From assembly GCA_033398695.1 (NCBI GenBank), contig CM065802.1:202945096-203009095 (forward strand): a stretch of DNA of 64,000 nt. Direction: 5' to 3'. Below the pieces are notes generated by a model. That model was not told where the DNA came from and did not search any database. It saw nothing but the letters and a program-made list of their open reading frames with translations. The position numbers and the translations under genes are program-made. This document shows, in pieces, positions 22,686 through 34,021 of the stretch. Positions within the stretch are counted from its first letter, which is position 1. Every line of letters begins with the position of its first letter. The stretch is from Orobanche coerulescens. Taxonomy: Eukaryota > Streptophyta > Magnoliopsida > Lamiales > Orobanchaceae.

Positions 22686-25268
22686 TTAGTTCGCTTTTCG
22701 CAAACTCCATTTGGTTTCCGCCCCGCTCATCGAACCGTTTATATATTTGTTAAAATTATGACCATTGGTCGTTAGCGATTCGACTTTCGGTTCGGTCATC
22801 AAATGTTGTTTACGAAAAGGTTTCGACGTGAACAACTTCCCGAAACACCCGGTTTTTCCATGACTAATTGTCCGCTGGGCTTTCGGCTTATTCTCCTCCT
22901 TCACAAACGCACTCAAGACTGCAGCAGATTTGTCCTCATGCTCGAGGAACGCCACTCGTTCTACATCCTTCTTAAGACTTGGACCATTTAACACAAAATC
23001 TGAATTTTCCCACCGACGATGTTTTCGGTGCTTTCCTCTTTAAACGGCATTTACACTTTCAATTTGTGACCTGTTATCAATACTTCCGGGACACGGAAAC
23101 GATTTGAATACTTGAAAAGTAACTTGCTCGTCTTGGACCCTTAGAGTTAACTCCCCTTTTTCCACGTCTATAAGGGTTCGGACAGTCGCTAAAAATAGTC
23201 GTCCCAAGATGATTGGAATATATTCATCTTCCTCCATGTCGAGTACGATGAAATCGGACGGAAAGATGAACTTATCAACTTTGACTAAAACGTCCTCAAT
23301 CACTCCCCTTGGGTATTTGATGGATCGATCCGCCAATTGTAAGGAGACTGTTGTTGGCTTGGCTTCCCCAATATCCAGCTTTTTGAAAATCGAAAGAGGC
23401 ATGAGGTTGATACTAGCACCAAGATCGCATAGTGCCTTATCAAAAGAAAGATTCCCCATGGTGCACGGTATGTTGAAGCTTCCCGGATCTTTCAGTTTCG
23501 GTGGGAGCTTCTTTTGAAGAATTGCACTGCACTCCTCTGTCAAGGCGACCATTTCAAACTCCTCAAGCTTTCTTTTCTTCGATAATATCTCTTTCATGAA
23601 CTTAACGTAACTCGGCATCTGTTCCAACGCGTCGGCGAACGGAATGTTTATGTGAAGCTTTTTAAAAACATCAAGGAACTTAGAAAATTGTTTGTCCGCC
23701 CTTCTTTGCTGTAATCTCTGCGGAAACGGGATGGGGGGCACACATGTCTTCGAGTTATCCGGCAACTTTATTGAAGGTTTCAAATCCTTCGACTCCTCTG
23801 GATGTAAATCATTCTTTCCCTCAATTTCCTTCTTCTTTTCACACCGCTCGGGCTGATCCAGCACCTCTTTCCCACTTCTTAAGATGATTGCGTTTAGACT
23901 CTCTCTAGGATTTGTCTCTGTTGTACTCGGCAATGCTCCCTCCGGGCGAGCTGTCAACACATTAGCAATTTGGCCCAGCTGGACCTCCAAATTCCGAATG
24001 GAAACGGAATGATTTTGCAATGTTGCTTCAGTACGGGTCATAAATTGACTCGTATTTGCCGCCAGTTTTGCAAGTGCTTCCTCGAGAGACACTTTGGGAG
24101 CGGGAGGGGGCTGCTGTTGATTTTGAGCGAACGGGGGCTGGTTTGAGTTCTGTCCGTTTCTCCACGAAAAGTTGGGATGATTGCGCCACCCTGGATTATA
24201 AGTGTTGGAGTACGGGTTATTCTGCCGATTCCCATTTCCCACGAATTGAGCCTGCTCCATCTGATGTTGCTCGAACGGGTTTCCAACTTGACACTCCGCG
24301 CTCGGGTGTGATCCGTTACACCAATTGCATGTTTCTATGGTAACGGGGGCTGGTGCGTGCGAAAATGCCTGGAGCTGTTGGGTCAAAGCGGCGACTTGAG
24401 CTGACAAAGTGGAAATCGGGTCATTACTTGAAACTTCCATAACTATCTTCGGTGTCAATCTTTCCGATGGCCATTGGTACGCATTTTCGGCCATATCTTC
24501 CAAAAGCGAGTGTGCCTCTGCCATAGACTTTCCCATCAAGGCCCCACCAGCGGCCGCATCCACGAGAGTGCGTGTAGAAGCACTCAAACCAGTATAGAAC
24601 GTATGAATCTGAAGCCAATCAGGAAGGCCGTGATGAGGGCATCTTCGTAGCAAATCTTTATATCGCTCCCACGCCTCATAGAGCGATTCCATATCGTACT
24701 GACCAAAGGTGGTTATTTTGTTTCTCAACCTCGCCGTCTTAGCAGGTGGGAAGAATTTGGCAAGGAAGGCTTGCGCTAACCCCCCCCCCCCCCCCCATGT
24801 TGTAATCGATCCCGGCGGTAAGGAATTTAACCAAAATTTCGCTTTTTCCCTCAAAGAGAAAGGGAAAAGCCTCAATCGGATGGCATCATCGGTGACACCA
24901 TTAGTCTTGAACGTGTCGCATATCTCAAGGAAAGAAGCAATATGGGCATTCGGGTCGTCATTCGGCAGTCCACAGAATTGGCTCGCCTGCACCATCTGAA
25001 TAATGGCGCTCTTGATCTCAAAATTATTGGCTTGGATAGTGGGACGCCGAATTCCCGAAAAATTAGCATTGATCTGCGGCATGGCATAATCTCGAAGAGC
25101 TAGTTCCGGTTGAACTTGCCGCACTTGGTTATCTCCTCCTTGGACTTCGATATTCTCGGCCATGTTGACCGTCGTATGCAACTCTCTTTTCTCCTTTTTG
25201 TTCCTTCTTAGAGTGCGCTCGAGCTCGGTATCCAAAGGTAGTAGGCCTTCGTTACCGAGTTTTCTCAT
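22686..25268 (-). pseudogene. F1 Athila-like gag-protease, copy 1, one nonsense codon
   Basis: The first open segment (23040-25268, 742 codons) holds a retrotransposon gag core (LREKAKFWLNSLPPGSITTW, then YEAWERYKDLLRRCPHHGLP), a CNWCNGSHPSAEC knuckle (C-X2-C-X3-H-X4-C), a glutamine-rich linker, and an aspartic protease with DLGASINLMP near residue 640 and ILGR after it. Gag packages the RNA; the protease matures it. A GAA-to-TAA change at about 23040 splits off the last 102 codons (22686-22994), which are fused in copy 2. No RT or integrase follows, so the element depends on others. A 17-base C run on the plus strand (24780-24796) encodes a glycine run inside the gag core. Confidence 0.9.
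24780..24796. repeat. Homopolymer of 17 C (17 G in the coding strand) in gag
   Basis: The run encodes consecutive glycines after ITTW. The other copy has 18 bases at 36110-36127, which shifts the frame. Length is a hotspot both for replication slippage and for sequencing error. Confidence 0.9.
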
Positions 25269-25387
25269 GCACTACACGAAAGGTCCTGAAAGGAAAAACA
25301 AATAAACGAAATTAAATACACAAAAATAAAAATAAAACGTTCAAATTAAGACTAGAAATACTTAAATCGATATTAGAAAATTTCAAT

Positions 25388-25404
25388 CCCCGGCAACGGC
25401 GCCG
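25388..25404 (-). other. F1 primer binding site of LTR b (tRNA-Asp)
   Basis: The minus strand reads GGCGCCGTTGCCGGGG, complementary to the tRNA-Asp 3' end, with the first base of the usual TGG changed. Confidence 0.85.
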
Positions 25405-25410
25405 AAAACT

Positions 25411-26675
25411 TGTTGTGGGAAAATTCCTCACAATATGCCGCAAGTGCACGGTGTCAACAAGTAATAAAGTGATAAGTAGAGTATCGTTCCCACGAGGACT
25501 GATTTCACTAAGTACCAAAATTTAGTCAACTCACAATTTTATTTGAAGAACAATTAAATAGAGTTTATATCTAAACTAATTGCAGAAAGTAAATAATAGT
25601 ACTAATAATAATAATAATACTAATAAGGGGTAGGATTATGATTTTCACCTCAAACAATCGGGAATGATATTTATTCGATTCAATTCACTGTTATTCAATT
25701 GATTGTAAGCCAGGAATTCCTAAATTATTCTAAAGCCTTTCCCAAGGTCGATAGAAAATACTACGAATTACTAACTCGATATATCCCTATTCGAATCAGA
25801 TAATTAATAGCTAAAACAGTTCAAGAATTCCCACAATAATTAGGCTTCACAATTCCCAAGAGTATATTCCTATCTCACGAAAATTATGATTCGTCTCACA
25901 AGAACTATGCCTAAATTTCATCTCCTGAATCCATAAAGACATTCAAAACAAATTAACTGTTGGCCAGACAATTAAAAAGCATTAAGAACAGTAAGAAGAA
26001 TCCAATTCAATAGAATAACGAGTAAATCGAAATAATAATAAATAATCAAACCGTCATGAAATTGGCTACAATCAAAATCCTACTCGAATAAATCTAAAAA
26101 AAAACTAAGATGCAGAAAAACCATAGGGATCCGTGGTGTTGTCGTTGCCCCACAAATCTACACCTTGTTTTCCCCTTATTACTTCCGCCGCCCAACTCTT
26201 CTCTCGGTTCTCCCTAATCTGTTCTATCATGTGCCTTTTTATATTATTTCTCTTTCTATCCTTCAGTAGTTTTCTCCTCTTCCCCGCAAATCAAATGGTT
26301 TCCTCACGTCAATCTCCTCTCGGCGCAACACCCCAAAAGCCCAAGCGGCCCAAAAGCCGCGGCCCAATTCTCCCACACACAACCAGGGCGTCTTTTGCAC
26401 TTTCTGTGCCGCGGCTCACTTTGTGTGTGCCGCGGCACACAGTACAGTGGGTACATTATTTGCTGGTTGTCTTCATGTGCCGCGGTTCACTTGGTGTGTG
26501 CCGCGGCTCATGACCAAAAACTGCTATTTTTGCCCGTTTTTCATCGTTTTGGCTTCCGGACTCCGATTTCCTGCAAAACATATAAAAATAATGCATTAAA
26601 AGCTCATTTATGCTGATTTAGGCTCAAGATGGATATAAAATAATGATATAAAAACGCATAAAAATACGCCTAACA
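25411..26675 (-). repeat. F1 LTR b, shared between gag-protease region and a 3' UTR
   Basis: The 1265-bp LTR runs from TGTTGTGGGAAAA to CGCCTAACA on the plus strand. It has a primer site on its left and a polypurine tract on its right (AAATACCCCCAAACTT, 26675-26690), so it joins two internal regions, as LTR c does. Four CCGCGG motifs lie at 26405-26520. Confidence 0.95.
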
Positions 26676-27421
26676 AATACCCCCAAACTTGAGCCTTTGC
26701 TTGTCCTCAAGCAAACAATTTTCAATTTCAAACAAAATGTATCGTGAATAATCATGCAAATCCATAGTACTCAACTTAATCAATACTACCCTGAAAATCT
26801 CAAAGAATAATACAAGTATCGTATTAGTGAGTCACGTCCCGAACACTGATTCCACTAAGTAACCAATTTCAGTCCTAATCAATCGTTCATGGAGAAAATC
26901 AAGCTCAAAGATTAACAAGCGTGAATTTAACCGACCGTCAATATGAAGGGTTAGATTAAACAAGCCAATTCCCGCGATCCACAGTCTAGTGGCAAAATTC
27001 AAGAGTTTCATTATCAAAATTACGCCTAGGACAGCATTCCCTTATGTATGGTCAATAATATGATTCGAGTTAACCACTAGGTTTCGGTTCTCGGGATATT
27101 TCATCGGGATGATCCTAGGGTGGATTTCCATTCTCATGTATCGGGGAACCGTTTGACGTAAAAGACACTCATGGGGCACATGGATGCTTCTAGTTACTAA
27201 GTCCCCCTCTACAGTGGAGAAAAAACTCGAATAGCAATTCCCGCATGTCAAGGTTGCTGTTTTACGCGAGAGTAAACAACGGGTCACGTGAATACCCCCG
27301 GTTACTAGGCTTCCCATCATCGGTAATGCGAAATTTCTAAATTATTAATCTATTCAGGGTCGTCGTTTTACGCGAGAGTAAACAACGGGTCACGTGAATA
27401 CCCCCGGTTACTAAACTTCCC
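26676..27421 (-). other. F1 non-autonomous 3' UTR fragment, broken at 27421
   Basis: This is the minus-strand form of 20714-21459, with the polypurine tract and the 107-bp repeats. It breaks inside the repeats at CTTCCC, where plus-strand F2 sequence begins. The equivalent junction-free sequence continues at 38760. No coding region. Confidence 0.8.
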
Positions 27422-28632
27422 GGGATTTACTTTCAGTTGCTACATTCATTGTTGTACTTCATTTTATTGCTGTACTTTATTTCGTTGCACTTTTCATTAC
27501 TTTGCGTAAAAAAAAATTTTTAGATAACCTTGCTTGTCTTAGTTTTTCTTTATTCATGAATTTTTCGTGCTTCTATTTGTGTGATACTGATGTTACGACA
27601 CTGTTTTTCTCTCTGAAGAAACGGTCGAGTTTTAGTCGAGTTGTAGTCAATTATTTCTGTTCTGCTTAGTAGTCATTTAGGTCCAAAATTTTTCGTGATT
27701 GTAGAGGTCTTGGCAGATAAGAGACGATACATACTTGTTTTAAAATCACCGTCAATACGTTTGGTTACATTTTCCGGATAGTGAGTAAATCTTGTTTCTT
27801 TAGTCGTGTTGGCACTTAGATTGAGTTTAGAGTCGGTCAGTTTTTCCCAAAAGTCGAGATAATGTGTTTTATGATGGGAAGTCTAGTAACCGGGGGTATT
27901 CGCGTGACCCGTTGTTTACTCTCGCGTAAAACGACGACCCTGATTAGACTAGTGATTTAGATATTTCACATGTGCTAATGATAGGGAGCCTAGTAACCGG
28001 GGGTATTCGCGTGACCCGCCGTTTACTCTCGTGTAAAACGGCGACCTTGATTCGAACATGCGGAAATTATATATTCGAGTTGTTTCTCCGCTGTAGACGG
28101 GAACTTAGTAACTAGAAGCATCCATGTGCCCCATGAGTGTCTTTTACGTCAAACGGTTTTCTAATACATGAGAATGGAAGTTCCACCCTAGTATTATCCC
28201 GATGAAACATCCCGAGATCCTAACCTAGTGGTCAACTCGAATAAATGTCTTGAGCATATATATATAAGGGATTACTGTCCGAGGTTTATTTGTTATGAAA
28301 CTCGTGAAAATTGTGCCACTAGACTGTGGAACGGGACGAACTAGCTTGTTTATTTTAGCCTTTCATATTGACGGTCGATTTGACTCACGTTTTGTTAATC
28401 TTTGAGCTGGATTTTCTTCATGAACGAGTGATTAGGACTGAACTTGATTACTTTGCGGAATCATTATTCTGAGTGCAGCTTGCTATTATGACACTTGTAT
28501 TATTTAGAGAGAATTACAGGATAGTATTGATTAGGTTGAACACTATGAGTTGCACGATGATTCACGACATTCTTTTATTGAATTTAATTCTTTTTGCTTG
28601 AGGACAAGCAAAGGCTTAAGTTTGGGGGTATT
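27422..28632 (+). other. F2 3' UTR fragment (plus orientation)
   Basis: It matches in inverted form the sequence at about 30202-31412, the 3' UTR next to the full F2 LTR. It contains diverged 107-bp-type repeats near 27870-28180 and ends with the polypurine tract AAGTTTGGGGGTATTT before an LTR start at 28633. No coding region. Confidence 0.75.
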
Positions 28633-28840
28633 TGTTAGGCGTATTTTTATACGCTTATTTATCATTATTTTGTAGTATTTTGGAGAGTGAAATTGTCTAA
28701 ATGAGCCTTTAATGCCTTAATTTTGTATGATTGACAGGAAATTGAAGTCCGGAAGCTAAAACGAGGCAAAACGGGCGAAAGCGGCACAAGGAAGCAGGGC
28801 CGCGGCACAGGAAGACACCCAGCCGAAGGCAGAGTAATCT
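28633..28840 (+). repeat. F2 LTR fragment (right edge approximate)
   Basis: It begins TGTTAGGCGTATTTTTATAC and follows the U3 end of the F2 LTR for about 200 bp, with a short internal deletion near GGGCGAAA, then passes into a decayed primer-site region (GAGGCGAAAAAACT) just before the full F2 LTR. Confidence 0.75.
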
Positions 28841-28880
28841 GTACTAAAGAAACTAAAACATATTGTGAGGCGAAAAAACT

Positions 28881-30201
28881 TGTTGCGATATTTCTTACAC
28901 GCAAGTGCACGTCATCGTTTACAAGTAATAAAGTGATAAGTAGAGTATCGTTCCCACGAGGACTGAATCTCTAACTACCGATTTTTATGTATTCCCAATT
29001 TTATTTGAACAATCGAATTTGGGTTTTTGCAATTAATAACTAAAAGAATTACTAAAAGACTAGTAGAAAACGATGGCTTGAATAAAATAAATCAAATGAT
29101 GAATAAGTCTAGGATTCTGAATCCACCTCAGTTTATCCGAATTTACTCTCGATTATCCGTAATAAATAGTTTCCCAATCTATTGAAGGCGGAGATTGCTA
29201 ATATATTCTACCGCCTCTCCCGAGGTCAATAGATTTATCTAAAGGCGAATAATGCACTCTATCCCTAGGTGAATTAATTCGTCAATAGGCGAAAAGCATA
29301 AAATCTCCCAAAGGCCACGTAGTTCCTATGAGTATATTCCTATCTCACAGAATAAAACGGTCCTCACCAATAGTTCCTCACCAAATCTCCTCTCCCGATT
29401 CGAAGTGAATGATTAAATCAATACAACTATTGGCCAGATAATTGCAAGCATTAAACACAATTGGGAAAACTCAATAAAAAGGTAATTGATTGAATAATCT
29501 CAAGAAATTCGTCAAAACATAGGTTTCATCAAAACCCTAGATTAGGGCTTTAGCCTGACATACTAATAATTGAAAATACAGAATAGATAAATGAAAGCAT
29601 AAAATTCAAACGCAGATGAAGCTCGGATTCCTCCGTTCTTCAGCTTCCGCCCTCTGCCCTTGAAGTCTTCTGCTTCCCTCTTCTTCTGCCGTCTCCAAGC
29701 TTAAGCTCCAAAAGATTCCAAGATCCAAAGATAAAAATTTTATTAATTAGGGTCTTAAACCCTATTTATATCTCAGCATATCCTCCAAATCGCGTCCGTA
29801 TCAGTCGGTCGAAAACTGGCTTCGAAACGGCCCAAAATCCGCGCGGACATACAAAAACCGCCAAGTGTGCCGCAGCGCACTAAACATGTGCCGCGGCATA
29901 GAGCCTTCAGCTGGATGCCTGGGCGTCTTCAATTTCTTCTGTGCCGCGGCTCACAGGTGTGCCGCGGCACAGTCTGATTACTCGCCTTGGTGCGGGTGTC
30001 TTCTGCGCCGCGCCCGCTTCCTTGTGCCGCGGCTCATAGTCCAGATTTGCCGTTTTCGCCCGTTTTGCCTCGTTTTAGCTTCCGGACTTCAATTTCCTGT
30101 CAATCATACAAAATTAAGGCATTAAAGGCTCATTTAGACAATTTCACTCTCCAAAATACTACAAAATAATGATAAATAAGCGTATAAAAATACGCCTAAC
30201 A
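28881..30201 (-). repeat. F2 LTR, full length
   Basis: The 1321-bp LTR runs from TGTTGCGATATTTC to CGCCTAACA. It shares the ends and blocks such as GTATCGTTCCCACGAGGACT with F1 but is clearly diverged in between, so it is a sister subfamily. A TATA box (TATAAATAGG on the minus strand) is near 29762-29771, with CCGCGG palindromes upstream at 29872-30040. It is followed on its right by the polypurine tract. Confidence 0.9.
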
Positions 30202-31502
30202 AATACCCCCAAACTTAAGCCTTTGCTTGTCCTCAAGCAAAAAGAATTAAATTCAATAAAAGAATGTCGTGAATCATCGTGCAACTCATAGTGTTCAACC
30301 TAATCAATACTATCCTGTAATTCTCTCTAAATAATACAAGTGTCATAATAGCAAGCTGCACTCAGAATAATGATTCCGCAAAGTAATAAAGTTCAGTCCT
30401 AATCACTCGTTCATGAAGAAAATCCAGCTCAAAGATTAACAAAACGTGAGTCAAATCGACCGTCAATATGAAAGGCTAAAATAAACAAGCTAGTTCGTCC
30501 CGTTCCACAGTCTAGTGGCACAATTTTCACGAGTTTCATAACAAATAAACCTCAGACAGTAATCCCTTATATATATATATGCTCAAGAAATTTATTCGAG
30601 TTGACCACTAGGTTAGGATCTCGGGATGTTTCATCGGGATAATCCTAGGGTGGAACTTCCATTATCCTGTATTAGAAAACCGTTTGACGTAAAAGACACT
30701 CATGGGGCACATGGATGCTTCTAGTTACTAAGTTCCCGTCTACAGCGGAGAAACAACTCGAATATATAATTTTCGCATGTCCGAATCAAGGTTGCCGTTT
30801 TACGCGAGAGTAAACGGCGGGTCACGCGAATACCCCCGGTTACTAGGCTCCCTATCATTGGCACATGTGAAATATCTAAATCACTAGTCTAATCAGGGTC
30901 GTCGTTTTACGCGAGAGTAAACAACGGGTCACGCGAATGCCCCCGGTTACTAGACTTCCCTTCATAGAACACATTATCTCGACTTTTGGGAAAAACTGAC
31001 CGACTCTAAACTCAATCTAAGTGCCAACACGACTAAAGAAACAGTACGACTCACTATCCGGAAAATGTAACCAAACATATTGACGGTGATTTTAAAACAA
31101 GTATGTATCGTCTCTTATCTGCCAAGACCTCTACAATCACGAAAAATTTTGGATCTAAATGAATACTAAGCAGAACAGAAATAATTGACTACAACTCGAC
31201 TAAAACTTGACCGTTTCTTCAGAGAGAAAAACAGTGTCGTAACATCGGTATCACACAAATAGAAGCACGAAAAATTCACGAATAAAGAAAAACTAAGACA
31301 AGCAAGGCTATCTAAAAAAAATTTACGCAAAGTAATGAAGAGTGCAATGAAATAAAGTACAGCAATGAAATAAAGTACAGTAATGAATGTAGCAACTGAA
31401 AGTAAATCCCCCCCCCCCCCAAATTTAGGACGTACATTGACCTCAATGGACAAAAATGATATGCAATAAAAGTAAAAGGTCAAGTACTCCCCTCCAGTCC
31501 GC
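30202..31502 (-). other. F2 3' UTR with repeats, polypurine tract and a C13 run
   Basis: Gene-free region downstream of the accessory ORF on the minus strand. It has the polypurine tract at 30202-30216, a pair of 107-bp-type repeats at about 30780-30965, and a run of 13 C at 31408-31420. Confidence 0.7.
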
Positions 31503-32887
31503 TCAGGAGCTGGTGCCGGCATCATCCGGTGAGGAGGGTGGTGTGGCTGGCTGGGCGGGTGCAATAAATGGCCCGTCGGGATGCATGATATGGGCCGTCC
31601 ATGCGGCAAGGTGATCCTGATGATAAGCATCCCTCGCAGCAAGACGCCTTGCCTTTCGTCGGCTGGCCCGGCGGGCCTGCTCTCGCATCTCGGCTCTGAC
31701 GGCAGCAATAACGCTCTCCCGCTCCGTCCGCTGTTCCTCCCGCATGGCAGCCATCAAGCTCTCCCTCTCTCTCCTCATCTCATCTCTCTCTCTCCTCGTC
31801 TCCTCTCTCAGCTCCTCTTTCTCTCTCCTCAGATCCTCTCTCTGCTCCTCTCTCTGTCTCCTCAGACCCTCCCTCAGCCCATCAAACAACTCCTGCAACC
31901 TCGCTCTGTCGGGCGACGGGCCGGCATCTCCATGTGTCAACAAAAGCGGCTCGGGGGACCCCTCGTGGGCCTCCTCTAGCAGAAATCCTCTCCCCCGAGC
32001 GTGCGCCGGCGCTCCTCCCCACTGGTCAAAGTATGATATGATGCGGTGGTCGATCGGGGACTGGGGGGCAAGCATCGGCTCGTCGTCTGACCCCGTCAGC
32101 CCCGACTGCCGGCACAAAGCGCAGATGAGAGAGGGGTGCTTCAACCCCGTCTTGGCCCCCCCTGGATACACTGGAAGATAGATCGGACCAGGATGGGGGC
32201 CACATCAAAACGCAGCCCGGAAGTGATAGCATAAAGTGTCCGGGCTCGGGAGAGAAAGACAGTACGGATCTGGGAGGTGGGGTCAATGCGTGCGCAGATA
32301 AAATAAAGCCAAGCACGCCCGAGCCGGCTGAGGCGCGAGCTCCTGAAGTGGAAAGTGGAAGAACCCTGTGCTCGCTGCTCCTAGTCGGTATCGGGCTGTG
32401 CAATGGTCTCGAGCAGGGCCTCCTTCGTGAGGCTGGTCATCACTCGGTCATATGCCGACTCATCAACCACCGGAAGCCCAAACAGCCTCCGAATAGCAGC
32501 CGTGGAGAAATCAACTGTAACCCCTCGGACATCGACCTGAGTCCGAGACTCTAATGACGGCAACGTATGCCCTGCCCGAATGTGCTTCAGCAGTGCGCTG
32601 GCGTAGAACTCCTGCACAATCGAGATAACCGCTGGCTCGGGGGGTGCAGTAAATCTGGCCCACCCCATCTCATCAATCATAGCGAGCAATTCCCCGTCCT
32701 GAGGAGCTGGAGTGAATCCCCTCTCTGGAATAAGCGGTCGTGGCCGGATCTTTTCATTGAATATCTTGTGAATTTCAAGGTCCGAAAACTGGTGCCCCTC
32801 CGCCTCGGCCCGACCACGAGAGGTCTCCCCTCGAGTAGGGGATGACTGGGTCCTAGCTCTCTTGCTCAGTTTCTTTGTTCTCGCCAT
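31503..32887 (-). pseudogene. Athila-type accessory ORF (putative plant transposon protein domain)
   Basis: The N-terminal part (MARTKKLSKRARTQS, then KIRPRPLIPERGF, EFYASALLKHIRAG and VRGVTVDFSTAAIRRLFGLP) matches in style the domain known from Athila retrotransposons as a putative plant transposon protein (PF20167 type), located after pol. A TAG near 32381 and a shift near 32160 break it; the following WLYFICARIDPTSQIRT and HPSLICALCRQSGL pieces belong to the same protein. The C-terminus is a charged, probably coiled-coil helix (REEQREDLRREKEELREETR). Function is unknown; an envelope-like role has been suggested for this position but I see no signal peptide or membrane helix. I start it at the ATG at 32887, just after a splice-acceptor-like TTTTCAG. 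Confidence 0.75.
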
Positions 32888-32895
32888 AATCAGTC

Positions 32896-33419
32896 CTGAA
32901 AAGTACAACACGAGGGTTTATTTACGCAACAATAATAACAATGATCTACGCTCGGCTAAGGATGTCCAGCCAGAAATCCCGAATTTAACAAAATAGCGCA
33001 TATGTGAGAGAAGGATGAAATTGGACTTAAACGTTTAACCTGGATGTAAGGGTTGGGCTTGCTGTAAATTCAAAACGTATACGTTGCACGAAAATTCAAA
33101 AGATTGTTTTTCCAAAGAAAATTTTTCACTTAGGCAATTTATCAAACACCTTGAGGGCACAAGTTTACTTGAAGAATAAACATGACTATAGCTCGATTCA
33201 ACCCCCGAGAACAGCAACACAATTCAATCATCATCAACACAACACACTCAACTCATTCATATTCCAAACTAACCATGAAAATTCGATTAAAACTACCATG
33301 TTATTCCCTAAACCATCCTAGAAATTTTGAAGGAAAATAAACATGTTCAATCCATCCCAAGCATAAACAACTTCAAATTTGAATCCATAAACAAGTAGAG
33401 ATTAAAGATTGGAACATAC
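32896..33419 (-). other. Putative 524-bp intron ahead of the accessory ORF
   Basis: On the minus strand AAG|GTATGTTCC (33419 inward) and TACTTTTCAG|GAC (ending 32896) form a good plant GT-AG pair, with T-rich sequence between. The acceptor lies 8 bases before the ATG of the accessory ORF. The 21624 break in the other copy falls inside this intron. Splicing is inferred from motifs only. Confidence 0.45.
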
Positions 33420-34021
33420 CTTGATTGGTTTTGTGAAGAGTGCAAGAAGAAATCGCAAGAATGATTGGACAAGTATTTCGGCTGATTCGCGCGCTGGGGA
33501 GGGAAGGAGAAGGGAAAAAGGCGTACCTGGTATGGCCGGCCAACTGCGCGTTATATGCTACCTGGCCCTCTCAGATTCCGCATAGTGTGCCGCGGCACAG
33601 CTAAAGTGAGCCGCGACACAGAGTACAGTCCCTTTTTACCTTTTGCTCGTTTTGTCGTGTGCCGCGGCACTGAGTTCGTGTGCCGCGGCTCAGTTCTAAA
33701 GTGTGCCGCGGCTCATTTATGCCGTGCCGCGGCACAAGGTACAGTTGGTTTAGCCTCCCCTTATGATTTATGTGTGCCGCGGCTCACAATACATCTTGCG
33801 GCTCGGACTTGATTTCTTCCACAGGACTTTTACGCACGGAATTTTGAGCAGAACTCGATAACAGTGAGAGGCAGAAGCAAATTGAAGCACAAAAATGAAG
33901 AAAAAATAGAAATCAAAGATGCAAGAAAAATAAAGGAACGCAAAAATCTACAACTACGAACTCGGGTTGCCTCCCGAGAAGCGCTAAGTTTATAGTCTTC
34001 AGCCGGACCTATTTGAAAATA
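33420..34021 (-). promoter_or_regulatory. Putative internal promoter of the accessory ORF with CCGCGG cluster
   Basis: Reading on the minus strand from the end of gag-protease: seven or eight palindromic motifs (33586-33790, mainly GTGCCGCGGCAC and GTGCCGCGGCTC), then a TATA-like CATATAACGCG (about 33550-33560), then a CT-rich leader ending in the donor at 33420. This repeats the order seen in the LTR promoters (palindromes, TATA, leader). Confidence 0.45.

Noticed and set aside
32026..32403. Separate 125-codon gene within the accessory ORF region
   Set aside because: It is an alternative frame of the accessory ORF made visible by the frameshift.
32940..32941. A recombination junction between F2 and F1 at the start of the repeated 5.8-kb block
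   Set aside because: Only partly rejected: the sequence may be naturally continuous here, since the putative intron spans it and leads to the accessory ORF. The mismatch between F1 and F2 LTRs still needs a junction somewhere in this element.
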